DNA of 64,000 bases, from contig NZ_CP032683.1 of assembly GCF_001304615.2 (NCBI RefSeq), positions 3,038,001 through 3,102,000 on the forward strand, written 5' to 3'. The notes under the pieces were generated by a model. That model saw nothing but the letters and a program-made list of their open reading frames with translations, had not been told where the DNA came from and searched no databases. Each line of letters starts with the position of its first letter. Positions within the stretch are counted from its first letter, which is position 1. A program made the translations under genes and the position numbers. Positions 52,864 through 62,348 of the stretch are shown here, one piece after another. The stretch comes from Methanosarcina flavescens (GTDB lineage: Archaea; Halobacteriota; Methanosarcinia; Methanosarcinales; Methanosarcinaceae).

Positions 52864-55053
52864 GTGTCCAGAATAGATATCAGTAAAAAGGTTCTTTTAG
52901 TAACCCTTTTAATTTTTGCTGTTCTTACAGCTGCCTTTACTCTCACCTATAGCATGCAGCGTTCTAACTTTCTGGAACTTGAACAGGTGGACACACTGGA
53001 GAATGTAGAGAGAATACAGAATGCGATTTCAACTGAACAGAGATACATTGATCGTACGGCACATGATTGGGCATGCTGGGATGATACATATAAATTTATC
53101 AAAGACAGGAATCTGGAATATATATATAAAAACCTACAAGACCAGACCCTTGCAGGAATCAAGCTTCATGTGACACTTTTTGTAAACGAATCCGGAGATG
53201 TGGTTTACGCAAAATCAATAGATGCTAATACCTCAAAAAGAACCAAGTTTCCGGAGGAGCTTCTTAGCCTGGTAGAAGACGGAACTCTTCTCACAAGGAC
53301 AGAAAATGAAACCATAAGCGGTTTTGTATTACTCGAAGAAAGCCCTATGTTTATTGCCTGTCATCCAATCCTTACGTCAAATTCAAAGGGACCTGTGAGA
53401 GGCACTTTGATTTTCGGAAAATATTTTGATGAGGCACTTCTGGCTTCTTTCGAAGATGCTACCTGTTATTCCCTTACAATGTACAGAACTTATGAAGAAT
53501 TGCCTGCTGACGTCAGATCACAGATTAAAAGCTTTTCGGATTTTCCAGATAGACCCATCATTATACCTGAAAACGATGAGAGAATAGCAGGTTTCTTCGA
53601 ATTAGAAGATATTTCAGGCAAGCCTGCCCTTATTATTAAAGCAGATTTCCCCAGAAGGCTCTATTCAAATGGCGAGAGAATCCTGGATAATATGTATTTT
53701 TTCCTTTTACTAACCGGACTTATGACAGGCATAGGAGTTAAATTTGCACTTGACAGGCTGTTCGTCTCAAGAATAATACAAATTGACGATTTCGTTACTC
53801 GGATCAGGTCGGATAAGGATTTTTCCAGAAACCTGCATCTTAAAGACAATGATGAGCTCTATCGCCTTTCAAAAGAGATTAACGGGATGTTAAATGAAAT
53901 TAATCTTGCAGAACAGGAATTAAAAGCGCAGGAACGGGAAAAAAAAGTCCTTCTTGACTCCCTAAATGAACTGGTTATTTTCATAAATCCTCAACATAAG
54001 ATCATCTGGGCAAATAAAGCTGCCCTTGAATATATGAACACGGAACTTCAAAAGGCAGTTGGAATGTCCCTTAAGGATATTTCCGGTACAAGTAGCCCGT
54101 TGTCCGACTCCCTGGAGCTTGAGCAAATTTTCGTAGAAGGCAAAAAAAAATCAGTAGAATTTACTTCTATGGACAGCAGGGTCTGGTTGGTTCAGGCGAC
54201 CCCTGTAACCGAAGATAACGGAAAAATAATAGGAGTCCTCGAAACCTGTAGAGATATTACGGAAAATAAAGCTGCAGAGACACTCCTTAAGGAAAAGCAA
54301 ATCGCAGAAGCTGCAAACCGTACCAAGAGTGAGTTCCTAGCAAATATGAGCCACGAACTGAGAACTCCGCTTAATTCGATAATAGGATTCGCTGACCTGC
54401 TGTATGAACAGGTATACGGTGAATTGAATGAAAGGCAACTAAAATCTGTAGGGAATATCTCTAAGAGCGGAAAACATCTTCTTAGTCTGATAAATAGCAT
54501 CCTGGATCTTTCAAAAGTAGAAGCAGGAAAGATGGAGCTGAATTATAAACAGTTTGAGCTCGCAAGCAAGATTAACACAATAAAAAGCCTTGTGTCTCCC
54601 ATAGCCGATAAAAAAAATATTCAAATTGAAATCGATATAGATAGCGACCTTGCCACCATCTGTGCAGATGAAGCCAGATTCGCTCAGGTAATGTATAACC
54701 TCGTGGATAACGCTATAAAATTCTCCTATGAAAACGGGCATATAAAAATAGGAGCGAGAAGAAAAGGGGAAATGGTGGAAATAACAGTCTGCGACACAGG
54801 AATTGGCGTTAAACCAGAAGATCAGAGCAAACTTTTCAAGCCCTTCAGCCAGGTTGATTCCTTTTTGTCTAAAAAATACGAGGGGACCGGACTGGGACTT
54901 TCGCTGGTTAAGCAGATTGTCAAGTTACATGGCGGGTATGTATGGTTCAGGAGCAATCCTGGAGAGGGAAGCACCTTTGCTTTCGCAATTCCTATAGAAG
55001 GCAAGAGAGACTGTAGTGGAAAAATACGGATTAATAAAAACAGGATCGAATGA
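52864..55053 (+). CDS. membrane sensor histidine kinase: CHASE4-HAMP-PAS-HisKA-HATPase
   Basis: 729 residues from GTG 52864. First membrane helix at about 10-28, extracellular CHASE4 domain (about 35-265; TAHDWACWDDTYKFIKDRNL is characteristic), second helix (about 275-292), HAMP, and a PAS domain (about 355-470; KIIGVLETCRDITENKAAE). HisKA has the phosphorylated His in NMSHELRTPLNSIIGFADLL. The HATPase has NLVDNAIKFS, CDTGIGVKPED and GTGLGLSLVKQIV. It would sense an external ligand and phosphorylate a response regulator, which is not encoded nearby. The PAS/GAF protein at 47891 is the closest sensory gene but is not in an operon with it. Confidence 0.92.
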   Translation: MSRIDISKKVLLVTLLIFAVLTAAFTLTYSMQRSNFLELEQVDTLENVERIQNAISTEQRYIDRTAHDWACWDDTYKFIKDRNLEYIYKNLQDQTLAGIKLHVTLFVNESGDVVYAKSIDANTSKRTKFPEELLSLVEDGTLLTRTENETISGFVLLEESPMFIACHPILTSNSKGPVRGTLIFGKYFDEALLASFEDATCYSLTMYRTYEELPADVRSQIKSFSDFPDRPIIIPENDERIAGFFELEDISGKPALIIKADFPRRLYSNGERILDNMYFFLLLTGLMTGIGVKFALDRLFVSRIIQIDDFVTRIRSDKDFSRNLHLKDNDELYRLSKEINGMLNEINLAEQELKAQEREKKVLLDSLNELVIFINPQHKIIWANKAALEYMNTELQKAVGMSLKDISGTSSPLSDSLELEQIFVEGKKKSVEFTSMDSRVWLVQATPVTEDNGKIIGVLETCRDITENKAAETLLKEKQIAEAANRTKSEFLANMSHELRTPLNSIIGFADLLYEQVYGELNERQLKSVGNISKSGKHLLSLINSILDLSKVEAGKMELNYKQFELASKINTIKSLVSPIADKKNIQIEIDIDSDLATICADEARFAQVMYNLVDNAIKFSYENGHIKIGARRKGEMVEITVCDTGIGVKPEDQSKLFKPFSQVDSFLSKKYEGTGLGLSLVKQIVKLHGGYVWFRSNPGEGSTFAFAIPIEGKRDCSGKIRINKNRIE

Positions 55054-55199
55054 CTGAACGTATAAGCGGACTAGAATAAAAGGCAGGAAAGATGCAGGTT
55101 AAAATAGAAGGTAACTGGAAAAACTGAAACTGTTTATCTTTTTGCCAGCAGGTGAGTTATGTCCTGCAGGTGCTTGAACTCAATTTTTCCAGCATAAAG

Positions 55200-55856
55200 T
55201 TAAAAAACAGGCTCTTCAACTTTCTGACCAAAATCAATACACAGGCTGGATGTCTCTATCTCGGATTTCTGCAAACTCAGCAGTTCTTCCAGCGAAAAAA
55301 TTGCATATTTATTTTTCCCTCGCCTGCATTTTTCCAGTTGATCGTAATCAAAACTGAGATTATCATAGCTAGTTACATGCCTTAACCATTCTATCGGAAT
55401 TTCAAGATCTAATAAAAGCGGTATAGCAGTTTCAAAATAAAGCCTACATGCCTTTTTTTTCGATAATTTACACCAGTTATCTATCATAAAATTTATATTG
55501 TCGTCTTTAATCGTAAAAACTACAGGATAGATCTTACACAATATCGGCTTAAAATCCCGGCACTCGCATACATCGTCTTCATTTAAGAACGGGCATAGCT
55601 TTCCTAATTTTAATACCTGTATTTGAGTTCCATCATCCATTTTAAGCATATCCAGGTAGCGAATTCTGAAATCCGCTATGCTTATACCCATTTTCTTTGC
55701 CATATACTCTTCCTCACCGGGCAGCAATGTACCGATTTTATTATGTTCGCAGGCTCCCCCGCATTCCCTGCAGATATTAAAAGTTATTTGGTTGCTACCG
55801 CTAAACGTTTTATGGAAGTTCTCATAAATTTGCATGGGTATATTCTTGAAAATCAA
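55200..55856 (-). CDS. YkgJ-type cysteine-cluster protein
   Basis: 218 residues from TTG 55856, supported by GAGG eight bases upstream; ATG 55835 has none. Cys motifs ICRECGGACEH, KLCPFLNEDDVCECRDFKPI and LCKIYPVVF match the YkgJ/UPF0153 pattern, thought to bind zinc or iron. Relatives in methanogens sit near motility or methyl-transfer genes, but the role is not settled. Convergent with the histidine kinase gene. Confidence 0.83.
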   Translation of the reverse strand: MIFKNIPMQIYENFHKTFSGSNQITFNICRECGGACEHNKIGTLLPGEEEYMAKKMGISIADFRIRYLDMLKMDDGTQIQVLKLGKLCPFLNEDDVCECRDFKPILCKIYPVVFTIKDDNINFMIDNWCKLSKKKACRLYFETAIPLLLDLEIPIEWLRHVTSYDNLSFDYDQLEKCRRGKNKYAIFSLEELLSLQKSEIETSSLCIDFGQKVEEPVF

Positions 55857-56502
55857 CCTGAAAACCTCTATCGTTCAAGCTAGGTACATAAAATAATTTT
55901 TCGCAAGTGATATTTACATTTATGCCCAGTTTATGCTTCATTTGCCAGGACTAAAAAGTAAGAACTATTCAGGCTTTGGAGTAAAGGCACATTTGATTCC
56001 CACCTTCGAAAGATGTATATACTATTAAATTTTTTAGACGTTTATCTTGCTTTTCAAAATTTGAGCTATATAAAAAACTGATTTATCCTGGCTGAACATC
56101 GTTTACATTTTTAGTGGATAACCAGGGAACAAAGTTATCGCAAACTTAAACACTTTTTATGATGTCTTTCAAAAAACTCAGGATTGGAATAAGGTTTGCT
56201 GACATTTCTACATGACTCAAGAGGACAGGCTTGCAGAATAATACGGAAAAAGATAGCAATATATTTGAGAGTGATAAATATCCAGAATTTCTGCAAACAG
56301 GAACTGATTCCCACAGATCCTTATAGCCTCATATCAGATCCTTATAGCCTCCTCATACCAGATCCTTATGCTTCTATCAGGTGTAGCCAAATTCAGGAAC
56401 TGACGCGGTTAAAAAATAAATCCTGAGGAAACAACTCAGATTCTCAATCCCCAGGCTCGAGCTTTTTCTCTAATATTAAGCTAATAGGTTATCAGTTAAA
56501 GG
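55857..56502. other. intergenic region with short repeats
   Basis: No convincing gene. The frame at 56196-56426 is made largely of a repeated unit, CAGATCCTTATAGCCTC, at 56313-56333, 56334-56357 and 56358-56376 (21- to 24-base spacing), and is not protein-like. Confidence 0.5.
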
Positions 56503-57741
56503 TTATTCATACCTCAGGGCATCTACAGGTTTCAGCCTGGAAGCCCTGTAAGCCGGAACAGCTCCGGAGACAATGCCTATAACAATGGCAAGGACAAGGC
56601 CGAAGAGCATAAGGTGAAGTGAGAGCGAGATGCCTGAGTCCCCTCCGGATCTCATCATGGTCATGCCAAGTATAGGAAATAGAGTTGAGATAAAAGCTCC
56701 AAGCATAACTCCAAAAATCCCTCCGACAAAACCGACCATTGCAGAGTTAAAGACAAAGATCATAAGGATGTCGCGGTTTTTCGCCCCTATCGCTTTCATA
56801 GTACCGATCTCTTTTGTTTTCTCGAGGACGGAGGTAAACATCGTATTTGCAATTCCCACAGCTCCCACAATCAGTGATACCGCAGCAATAGCTCCCAGGA
56901 AAAGTGTCATGGAGGACGTCATTTCGGTAACGGACTCAGCCATGGATTTTGACGCAGTTACGGAAAAGTCCATTTCATCTTCCCGCATAACATGCCTCGA
57001 AACCATGAGCTTATCTGTAATATCTTCCATTACAGTATCCACAAGGTCTTCACTCTGTGCTTTTACCATGATTGTATCAAAAACGCCTTTTTCTGCATCC
57101 TCGATAAGGTTTACTGCTCCATCGATAGGCATGTAAATATTGCTGTCCCCAAAACCGCCTTCCTCGGTCAGAATACCGATAACACGTACGGACTTACCAT
57201 TTACTGTTATTACCTGATTGACCCCTATGTCCCTGCCATAAACTCCGCTGGCAACATCGTTCCCTATAACTGCCACATACCTGTCAGTCGGCTCAAGCAA
57301 TCTTCCTGACTGCGTTTCCAGAGTAGTCATGTATTTCCAGATCTGAGGATCCACACCCGTAATCGAGAGTGTAGCATTCTCTCCTGCATAATCCACTTCT
57401 TCACTGCCTGAAATCTCCCCCGCTATATACTGTATCCCCTCTATACCCTGAAGTGCATCAAGATCATCTTCTGTCAATTCGGAATCCATAGCTGAATCGC
57501 CTCCTCCAGGATGCCCGGGCATATTTGACATCGCTCTGGTGTATCCCGGACTTATAGCTATTTTTGTCAGATCCATCTCGGAAAGCCTGCTCTGAACCTG
57601 TTCCTCCATAGCATCCCCCAGGGAAAGAATGCCTACAACAGCCCCGACCCCTATAACAATCCCTACAATGGTCAGCCAGCTTCGCAGTTTACTGTGCAGA
57701 AGCATATTCAGAGCCATCTTCACGTAAGTAGAGTTTCGCAT
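56503..57741 (-). CDS. ABC transporter permease, MacB/FtsX type
   Basis: 412 residues: one N-terminal helix (LRSWLTIVGIVIGVGAVVGI), a large extracellular MacB-like periplasmic-core domain (about 45-270; VIGNDVASGVYGRDIGVNQV), and three C-terminal helices with the FtsX pattern (FLGAIAAVSLIVGAVGIANT, KTKEIGTMKAIGAKNRDILM, PAYRASRLKPVDALRYE). AAGGA precedes the ATG. It is the last gene of a three-gene operon with the COG1361 protein and the ATPase. MacB-type systems move lipoproteins, peptides or signals by mechanotransmission rather than by a transmembrane channel. Substrate unknown. Confidence 0.9.
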   Translation of the reverse strand: MRNSTYVKMALNMLLHSKLRSWLTIVGIVIGVGAVVGILSLGDAMEEQVQSRLSEMDLTKIAISPGYTRAMSNMPGHPGGGDSAMDSELTEDDLDALQGIEGIQYIAGEISGSEEVDYAGENATLSITGVDPQIWKYMTTLETQSGRLLEPTDRYVAVIGNDVASGVYGRDIGVNQVITVNGKSVRVIGILTEEGGFGDSNIYMPIDGAVNLIEDAEKGVFDTIMVKAQSEDLVDTVMEDITDKLMVSRHVMREDEMDFSVTASKSMAESVTEMTSSMTLFLGAIAAVSLIVGAVGIANTMFTSVLEKTKEIGTMKAIGAKNRDILMIFVFNSAMVGFVGGIFGVMLGAFISTLFPILGMTMMRSGGDSGISLSLHLMLFGLVLAIVIGIVSGAVPAYRASRLKPVDALRYE

Positions 57742-57776
57742 ACGGAATCCTTCCTTTCTCTATCAGATAGCTGCAT

Positions 57777-59159
57777 TTAGTCTCTCGTTGTCCCGGAGTC
57801 GTATTTCTGGTCCCCAATTCCTTTATTTCTGGATTTTTTCTCACCCTTTGCCTGTTTTTTCTCGCGGTATATAAATAGCCCAGTTACTGCAACCAATATT
57901 AACACGAAATAGGGTGTGTATGAACCGAGGCTACTACTGCGTGCTCGCGGGCCAGTTTCAGTGGCAGTACCCTCAGGTGCAGACATCTGGACTGCGACAG
58001 CCTTATCAACCGTTATTCTTTCCCCTTTTGCATCGGTATACTCAATCTGGACTTTTAGCGGAGGCGAAGCGGTTGAAGCCGAACTTTCATTGTCTTCTAC
58101 TGCATCCCCACGTGCTTTTGCAATGCCCGGCGATTCTCCCTCATCTGTAGCCTGTGCGCTCGCAACATTAAAAGATGCAATTGTATAATCTCCCTTCTCA
58201 AGGTTTCCAACAATCGATGAAGAGCTCCCTGTTACCCTGAAGCCTTCCTGTTCTGGAACGGATACTTTCACGGAATATGCCATATTATTGCCCACGTTTG
58301 CTACTGAGAGGGAAATCTCTCCCTGATCGCTTTCCGAGAAAGAAACATCGAAATCGGTTTCCCCGCCTACAAAGAGCCCTGCAGTTGTCTGGATACTTTT
58401 TGCATTCGACTCATAATCTTCAAAGCTGAGATTCACATCTAGGGTATAAAGTCCAGGATTAGCGTTTACGTCTGCCATGACTGAGTAAGCAACCGTTACG
58501 GAATCCTCAGGCTCTAGGTATTTGACGTACTTCGTGTTATCCGAATACACCGGCAGGATAACGCCTTTGGGATCTTTCCAGGAGATTACCATATTTTTCA
58601 GGGGTGAACTTCCGGTGTTCGTTATTATGAATTCCAGAGGTTCTTCCTTTGCTAGATCAATATTTGCCGTGTTTATGGTAACGATCTGTGCATACTCTTT
58701 GCCCCTTACCTCGAGCTGGATGGTCTTTGTGGTTTTAACTGATTTTGACGAGGATCCGTCCTCTCTGGCAGTTGTGACGATATTGAGGTCATATGTGCCT
58801 TCGGAAGCATTGGAATCGGTCATGAGCTTGAATTTAAGAACGGCTGCATCATTATCTTCCTGCCGTGCATTCAGGTAGGAGACCTCCTTTTCAAGTGGTT
58901 CCCCGGAAACTTTACTGAAAGGGTATTGAGGCTCGATTGCAACATTAATATTCTTCAGGTCATTACTTCCTATGTTCTGTAAGCTGATAGTAAGTTCGAC
59001 CGGTTCCCCTGGGCGTGCTGCATCGGGATTCTGATTAGTTACATTTGCCTGAACGGATGAAGAATCTATCAGTCCGCTTGCAGCAAAAGTTGTTCCCGCT
59101 CCCAGCACCAGCACTGAAGAATATATAATCAGGAGCGTTAACAAAGAAAAATTTTTCAT
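57777..59159 (-). CDS. COG1361 surface protein with C-terminal membrane anchor
   Basis: About 460 residues from ATG 59159; GGAGG lies eight bases upstream, inside the end of the ATPase gene. The frame extends to 59177 but that start lies before the ribosome-binding site. Signal peptide (SLLTLLIIYSSVLVLGAGTT, then FAA), four Ig-like COG1361 repeats (NPDAARPGEPVELTISLQNI, LAKEEPLEFIITNTGSSPLK and similar), then a membrane helix (YTPYFVLILVAVTGLFIYRE) and a basic tail. Encoded between the ATPase and permease of a MacB-type system; such partners are common in Methanosarcina and may act as the external adaptor (inference). Confidence 0.85.
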   Translation of the reverse strand: MKNFSLLTLLIIYSSVLVLGAGTTFAASGLIDSSSVQANVTNQNPDAARPGEPVELTISLQNIGSNDLKNINVAIEPQYPFSKVSGEPLEKEVSYLNARQEDNDAAVLKFKLMTDSNASEGTYDLNIVTTAREDGSSSKSVKTTKTIQLEVRGKEYAQIVTINTANIDLAKEEPLEFIITNTGSSPLKNMVISWKDPKGVILPVYSDNTKYVKYLEPEDSVTVAYSVMADVNANPGLYTLDVNLSFEDYESNAKSIQTTAGLFVGGETDFDVSFSESDQGEISLSVANVGNNMAYSVKVSVPEQEGFRVTGSSSSIVGNLEKGDYTIASFNVASAQATDEGESPGIAKARGDAVEDNESSASTASPPLKVQIEYTDAKGERITVDKAVAVQMSAPEGTATETGPRARSSSLGSYTPYFVLILVAVTGLFIYREKKQAKGEKKSRNKGIGDQKYDSGTTRD

Positions 59160-59160
59160 A

Positions 59161-60126
59161 TTATTTCCTCCCTTCATCTAGTATGCATTCCTCGACTTTT
59201 TCTATCCGGCCATCCCTGATGTACACAATTCTTGTAGCGTATTTTATAAGTTCCAGGTCATGGGTCACAATGATAACCGTCTTGCCTTCTTTCTTGTTCA
59301 AACTGTTCAGAAATTCCAGGATGTAATTCCCAGTCTTGCTGTCAAGGTTTCCTGTAGGTTCATCAGCCAGGATTACAGGCGGGTTCACAGCCAACGAGCG
59401 AGCTATTGCAACCCTCTGCCTCTGCCCGCCTGAAAGCTGGGAAGGCAGGTTATGTTTTTTATCTGAGAGCCCTACAATCTCAAGCAGGTACGCAGCTTTT
59501 TTTTGGGCTGTATGTGGGTCTTCTTCCTGGAATTCCAGAGGCAGCAGCACGTTTTCCAGAGTGTTCAGAGTGGGAATAAGGTTGAAACTCTGGAAAATGA
59601 AACCTATCATCTGCCCTCTGATTCTGGCAAGTTCGGATTCCTCAAGTTCCGAGATATCACCTGAGTTCAGGAAAACTGTGCCTCTCGATGGCAAATCCAG
59701 GCAGCCTATCAGATTCATAAGTGTGCTTTTTCCACTTCCGCTCGGACCAAGGACTACGAGGAACTCCCCCTCATAAATCTCAAGATTTATTCCCCTGAGG
59801 GCTGCAAAATCGGACTCTCCCATCTGGTAGATTTTCCATACATCATTCAGTTTGATAAGTGGAACTTTCCTGTTCCCAGAGACATTCTCTGCATCCAGAC
59901 TTTTGACAGAAGCGTTATTGACAAAAGCATTATTGACAAAAGCATTATTGACAAAAGCACTGTCTGAACTGCTGTAAGGATTGTTTTTTAGAGTCTCCCC
60001 CGAGTCGTCCATCTCAGAATCAATATCAGATTCACCGTAGAAATCTGCAGCTTTCTCAAGCGAATTCAGAAGATTTGAGGCATTTAATTTCGTTTTAAAT
60101 GCCCCTATGATTTCTGTAAGTGTCAT
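59161..60126 (-). CDS. ABC transporter ATPase, LolD/MacB type, with unusual N-terminal extension
   Basis: 321 residues. The ATPase domain starts at about 89 ([20 protein letters not shown]); Walker A is GPSGSGKST, the signature is [15 protein letters not shown], Walker B is [13 protein letters not shown] and the His switch is VTHD. The first 88 residues are extra for this family: an amphipathic start ([20 protein letters not shown]), an acidic part and repeated NNAFV units encoded by 15-bp DNA repeats (59903-59961). GGAG before the ATG supports the long start. First gene of the operon, overlapping the ribosome-binding region of the COG1361 gene. Confidence 0.92.
   Translation of the reverse strand: MTLTEIIGAFKTKLNASNLLNSLEKAADFYGESDIDSEMDDSGETLKNNPYSSSDSAFVNNAFVNNAFVNNASVKSLDAENVSGNRKVPLIKLNDVWKIYQMGESDFAALRGINLEIYEGEFLVVLGPSGSGKSTLMNLIGCLDLPSRGTVFLNSGDISELEESELARIRGQMIGFIFQSFNLIPTLNTLENVLLPLEFQEEDPHTAQKKAAYLLEIVGLSDKKHNLPSQLSGGQRQRVAIARSLAVNPPVILADEPTGNLDSKTGNYILEFLNSLNKKEGKTVIIVTHDLELIKYATRIVYIRDGRIEKVEECILDEGRK
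59903..59961 (-). repeat. 15-bp in-frame repeat in the ATPase N-terminus
   Basis: Four head-to-tail units of the type TTGACAAAAGCATTA encode FVNNA steps. The first and last differ by a few bases and the two central ones are identical. Fifteen is a multiple of three, so gain or loss of units keeps the frame. Confidence 0.75.
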
Positions 60127-60808
60127 TATACTCCTCTAAATCATGTCCCGTCTCATCAGGGCAGCTTTAATAATTCGGTCTTCTGTTCATACTTTGCCTG
60201 AATCTCCAGTTTAAAAGCCCCTTACGATTTTAGCCTGAAACGCTTTTACTGTAATATTCCGCGTTTTTGAGGCACCTGCAAATGCAGATGCCCCTTGTTG
60301 TGGTGTGTAGGTTTTTTGGCTGCTTCTTTTATTCATGCCAGTTTTTCAGGAGAAGGCAGTCAACCCTTTCATTGACATTTAATAATAAAAGGATACTTAA
60401 CCGCAAAAAGAGAGATTAAGAGATATATTTGTCAATGAAGCTTTTTCAGGAGTTTTAACTCCGTTTCATTCTTTAAATGCTCTCTAAAATATTATTAAAT
60501 CCCTTCTAAAGGGTTGTATCATGTTAAATCGTAAATCCGCCTTTCCAAGATCGTAAAGTCGGTTTGTTCCTTGTGCCAGTTTTTCAGTTAAGCAACTATG
60601 AGGCAGTTTGATCTTAACCTGGTTCACATTTTAATCCGGCCAAAAGCAGGAATATTAACGAAAATAGATATATTAAAAAAAACTGTCAGGGCTGGAAAAA
60701 AGTAGATACGGCAATACAGGAAAGTAAACACACTAATAGAGAAAAGAAGTCGGTTATTTGAAAATTCGTGGGCTTCTAAAAGGCTGAAAAAAGTATCTTA
60801 CCTGAGTT
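60127..60808. other. intergenic region upstream of the ABC operon
   Basis: No gene seen. GGCACCTGC (60271-60279) and GCAGATGCC (60284-60292) form a stem with one mismatched pair and a four-base loop in the presumed leader of the operon. TGCCAGTTTTTCAG occurs twice (near 60338 and 60572), a possible shared regulatory site. Otherwise A+T-rich. Confidence 0.45.
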
Positions 60809-62185
60809 TTAACGCTCCTCATCTCTCAGGATTATAACGTTTCCTCGTCCCCGCTTGAATTTCTCAATCAGTTCTCTTCTTTCCAGGTCTGCAAGCATGA
60901 GGCTGACCTTTCCTTCGGAGTATTTCAACCTGCTGCGCAGGTCTTTCTGGGTAATCCTGCCACCTTGACCTCGGATTATGTCCATGACCTCCTGAAGGTC
61001 TGTGGGAAGCGGAAGCTTCTTTCTGGAAGCAGAAATTTCATTTTCAGAGATTACTGAAGGCTTATCCCCAGTTTCCTCAAAGGACATCGCCTGTTTTTCT
61101 CCCTGAGGTTCAGATCTTACAGGTTCGGTTTCATTTACCCTAGACCCCACTTTAACTTCTGCTTGTTCTGCCGTCGCCTTCTTTTCCGGTATTTCGGGTA
61201 ATAATTCTTTTACTGGTGACTTTACCGGTTCTCTTATTGGTTCTTTTTCCAGTTCTTTTTCCAGTTCTTTTTCCAGTTCTTTTAATGGCTCCTTCGGAGA
61301 TTGCATTACCGGATCACTCACAGGCTCTTCTACAGGATCTGCTACCGATTCTGTTGCAGATATTTTTTCTGAGAGTTTTACCTTAGGTTCCTGTGCTTGG
61401 CAATCCTGTCTTATTCCTGACTCCAGGTCTTCAGGAGTAGCTTCTATTCTTCTATCTACACTTTTATGTGAAAGCTCTGTTCTTTTAGCGGGAGCTTTTG
61501 CCGTGAGTTCGACCTTAGCGGGCTTGGAGAGATTTTTGGTCGCATGTCTTTTTCCGGTTATATATTCCCTTTCCTCAGGCTTATTTTCCTCTATCTTCTT
61601 ATCCTTTCTAGCAAATTTGTAACCTGCTATAAGCAGGAAAAAAAGTAAAAGAGCTGTCAGCAGATAATTCATACTCAAAGAGCCGGCTCCTCTGGCTGGA
61701 TCAGTATTGCTTGAATTACCTTTACCAGAACCTGTTACGTGACCTGTGGCTATTTCGGTTACAGGGCTTATATTATTCGAGGACGAGTTTACCGCGCCAT
61801 TGTTCAGGCTCCTTGAAAATCCGTCTACTCCGGAACTGTCCATGAGTTCATCAGAATAGATCGGAAGAAGCAGGAGGTCAAATACATACGTTCCATCATC
61901 TTTAACTTTAACTGTCTCTTCTGCCGAATAAAGAAGGGTGCTGTTTTGATAATACCTGGCTTTAATAGTGTAATCCCCTGGCACCAGATCAAAAGAATAC
62001 ATGCCATACCTTGCCACCATAGACTGCGAGGGAGTGGAATTTACCTCAACCACGGCATTCTCAAGAGGCTCGAAGGTATCCCAGCCGTATACTGCACCGT
62101 GGATTGTAGCCGTGCTGTCCGCTAAGGCAGGTCCAACTAAAGCAAGTACAGCAGCGATACAAACAATAAAGAGCCTCAGATTCAT
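60809..62185 (-). CDS. membrane-anchored winged-helix regulator with external sensor domain
   Basis: About 458 residues from ATG 62185 (TTG 62194 is an alternative). Order: signal peptide or first helix (LRLFIVCIAAVLALVGPALA), an extracellular carboxypeptidase-regulatory-like beta domain (about 25-115; ATIHGAVYGWDTFEPLENAV, LVPGDYTIKARYYQ), a Ser/Asn linker, one membrane helix (about 170-195; YLLTALLLFFLLIAGYKFAR), and a long charged region with KELEKELEKEL repeats. A C-terminal winged helix follows (about 390-460; LQEVMDIIRGQGGRITQKDL, LMLADLERRELIEKFKRGRG). This build couples an outside signal to DNA binding without phosphorylation. It lies upstream of the ABC operon. Confidence 0.85.
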   Translation of the reverse strand: MNLRLFIVCIAAVLALVGPALADSTATIHGAVYGWDTFEPLENAVVEVNSTPSQSMVARYGMYSFDLVPGDYTIKARYYQNSTLLYSAEETVKVKDDGTYVFDLLLLPIYSDELMDSSGVDGFSRSLNNGAVNSSSNNISPVTEIATGHVTGSGKGNSSNTDPARGAGSLSMNYLLTALLLFFLLIAGYKFARKDKKIEENKPEEREYITGKRHATKNLSKPAKVELTAKAPAKRTELSHKSVDRRIEATPEDLESGIRQDCQAQEPKVKLSEKISATESVADPVEEPVSDPVMQSPKEPLKELEKELEKELEKEPIREPVKSPVKELLPEIPEKKATAEQAEVKVGSRVNETEPVRSEPQGEKQAMSFEETGDKPSVISENEISASRKKLPLPTDLQEVMDIIRGQGGRITQKDLRSRLKYSEGKVSLMLADLERRELIEKFKRGRGNVIILRDEER

Positions 62186-62348
62186 TTCAGGCAAACCCAG
62201 ACTTGCATTTTTAATTTTCTATCTTTCCAGGCCTTTTTAATATTCTTTTTCGAGGTTTATGGGCTCTCCGGAAGAAAGCATCTCCTGTTTTCTATTTCCA
62301 AATAAGTTCTGTTGGTGTCCGTAATATTACCTCTTTACCTGTGCCCGA

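Noticed and set aside
56196-56426. 76-codon plus-strand frame
   Set aside because: Built largely from a repeated CAGATCCTTATAGCCTC unit, without start signals.
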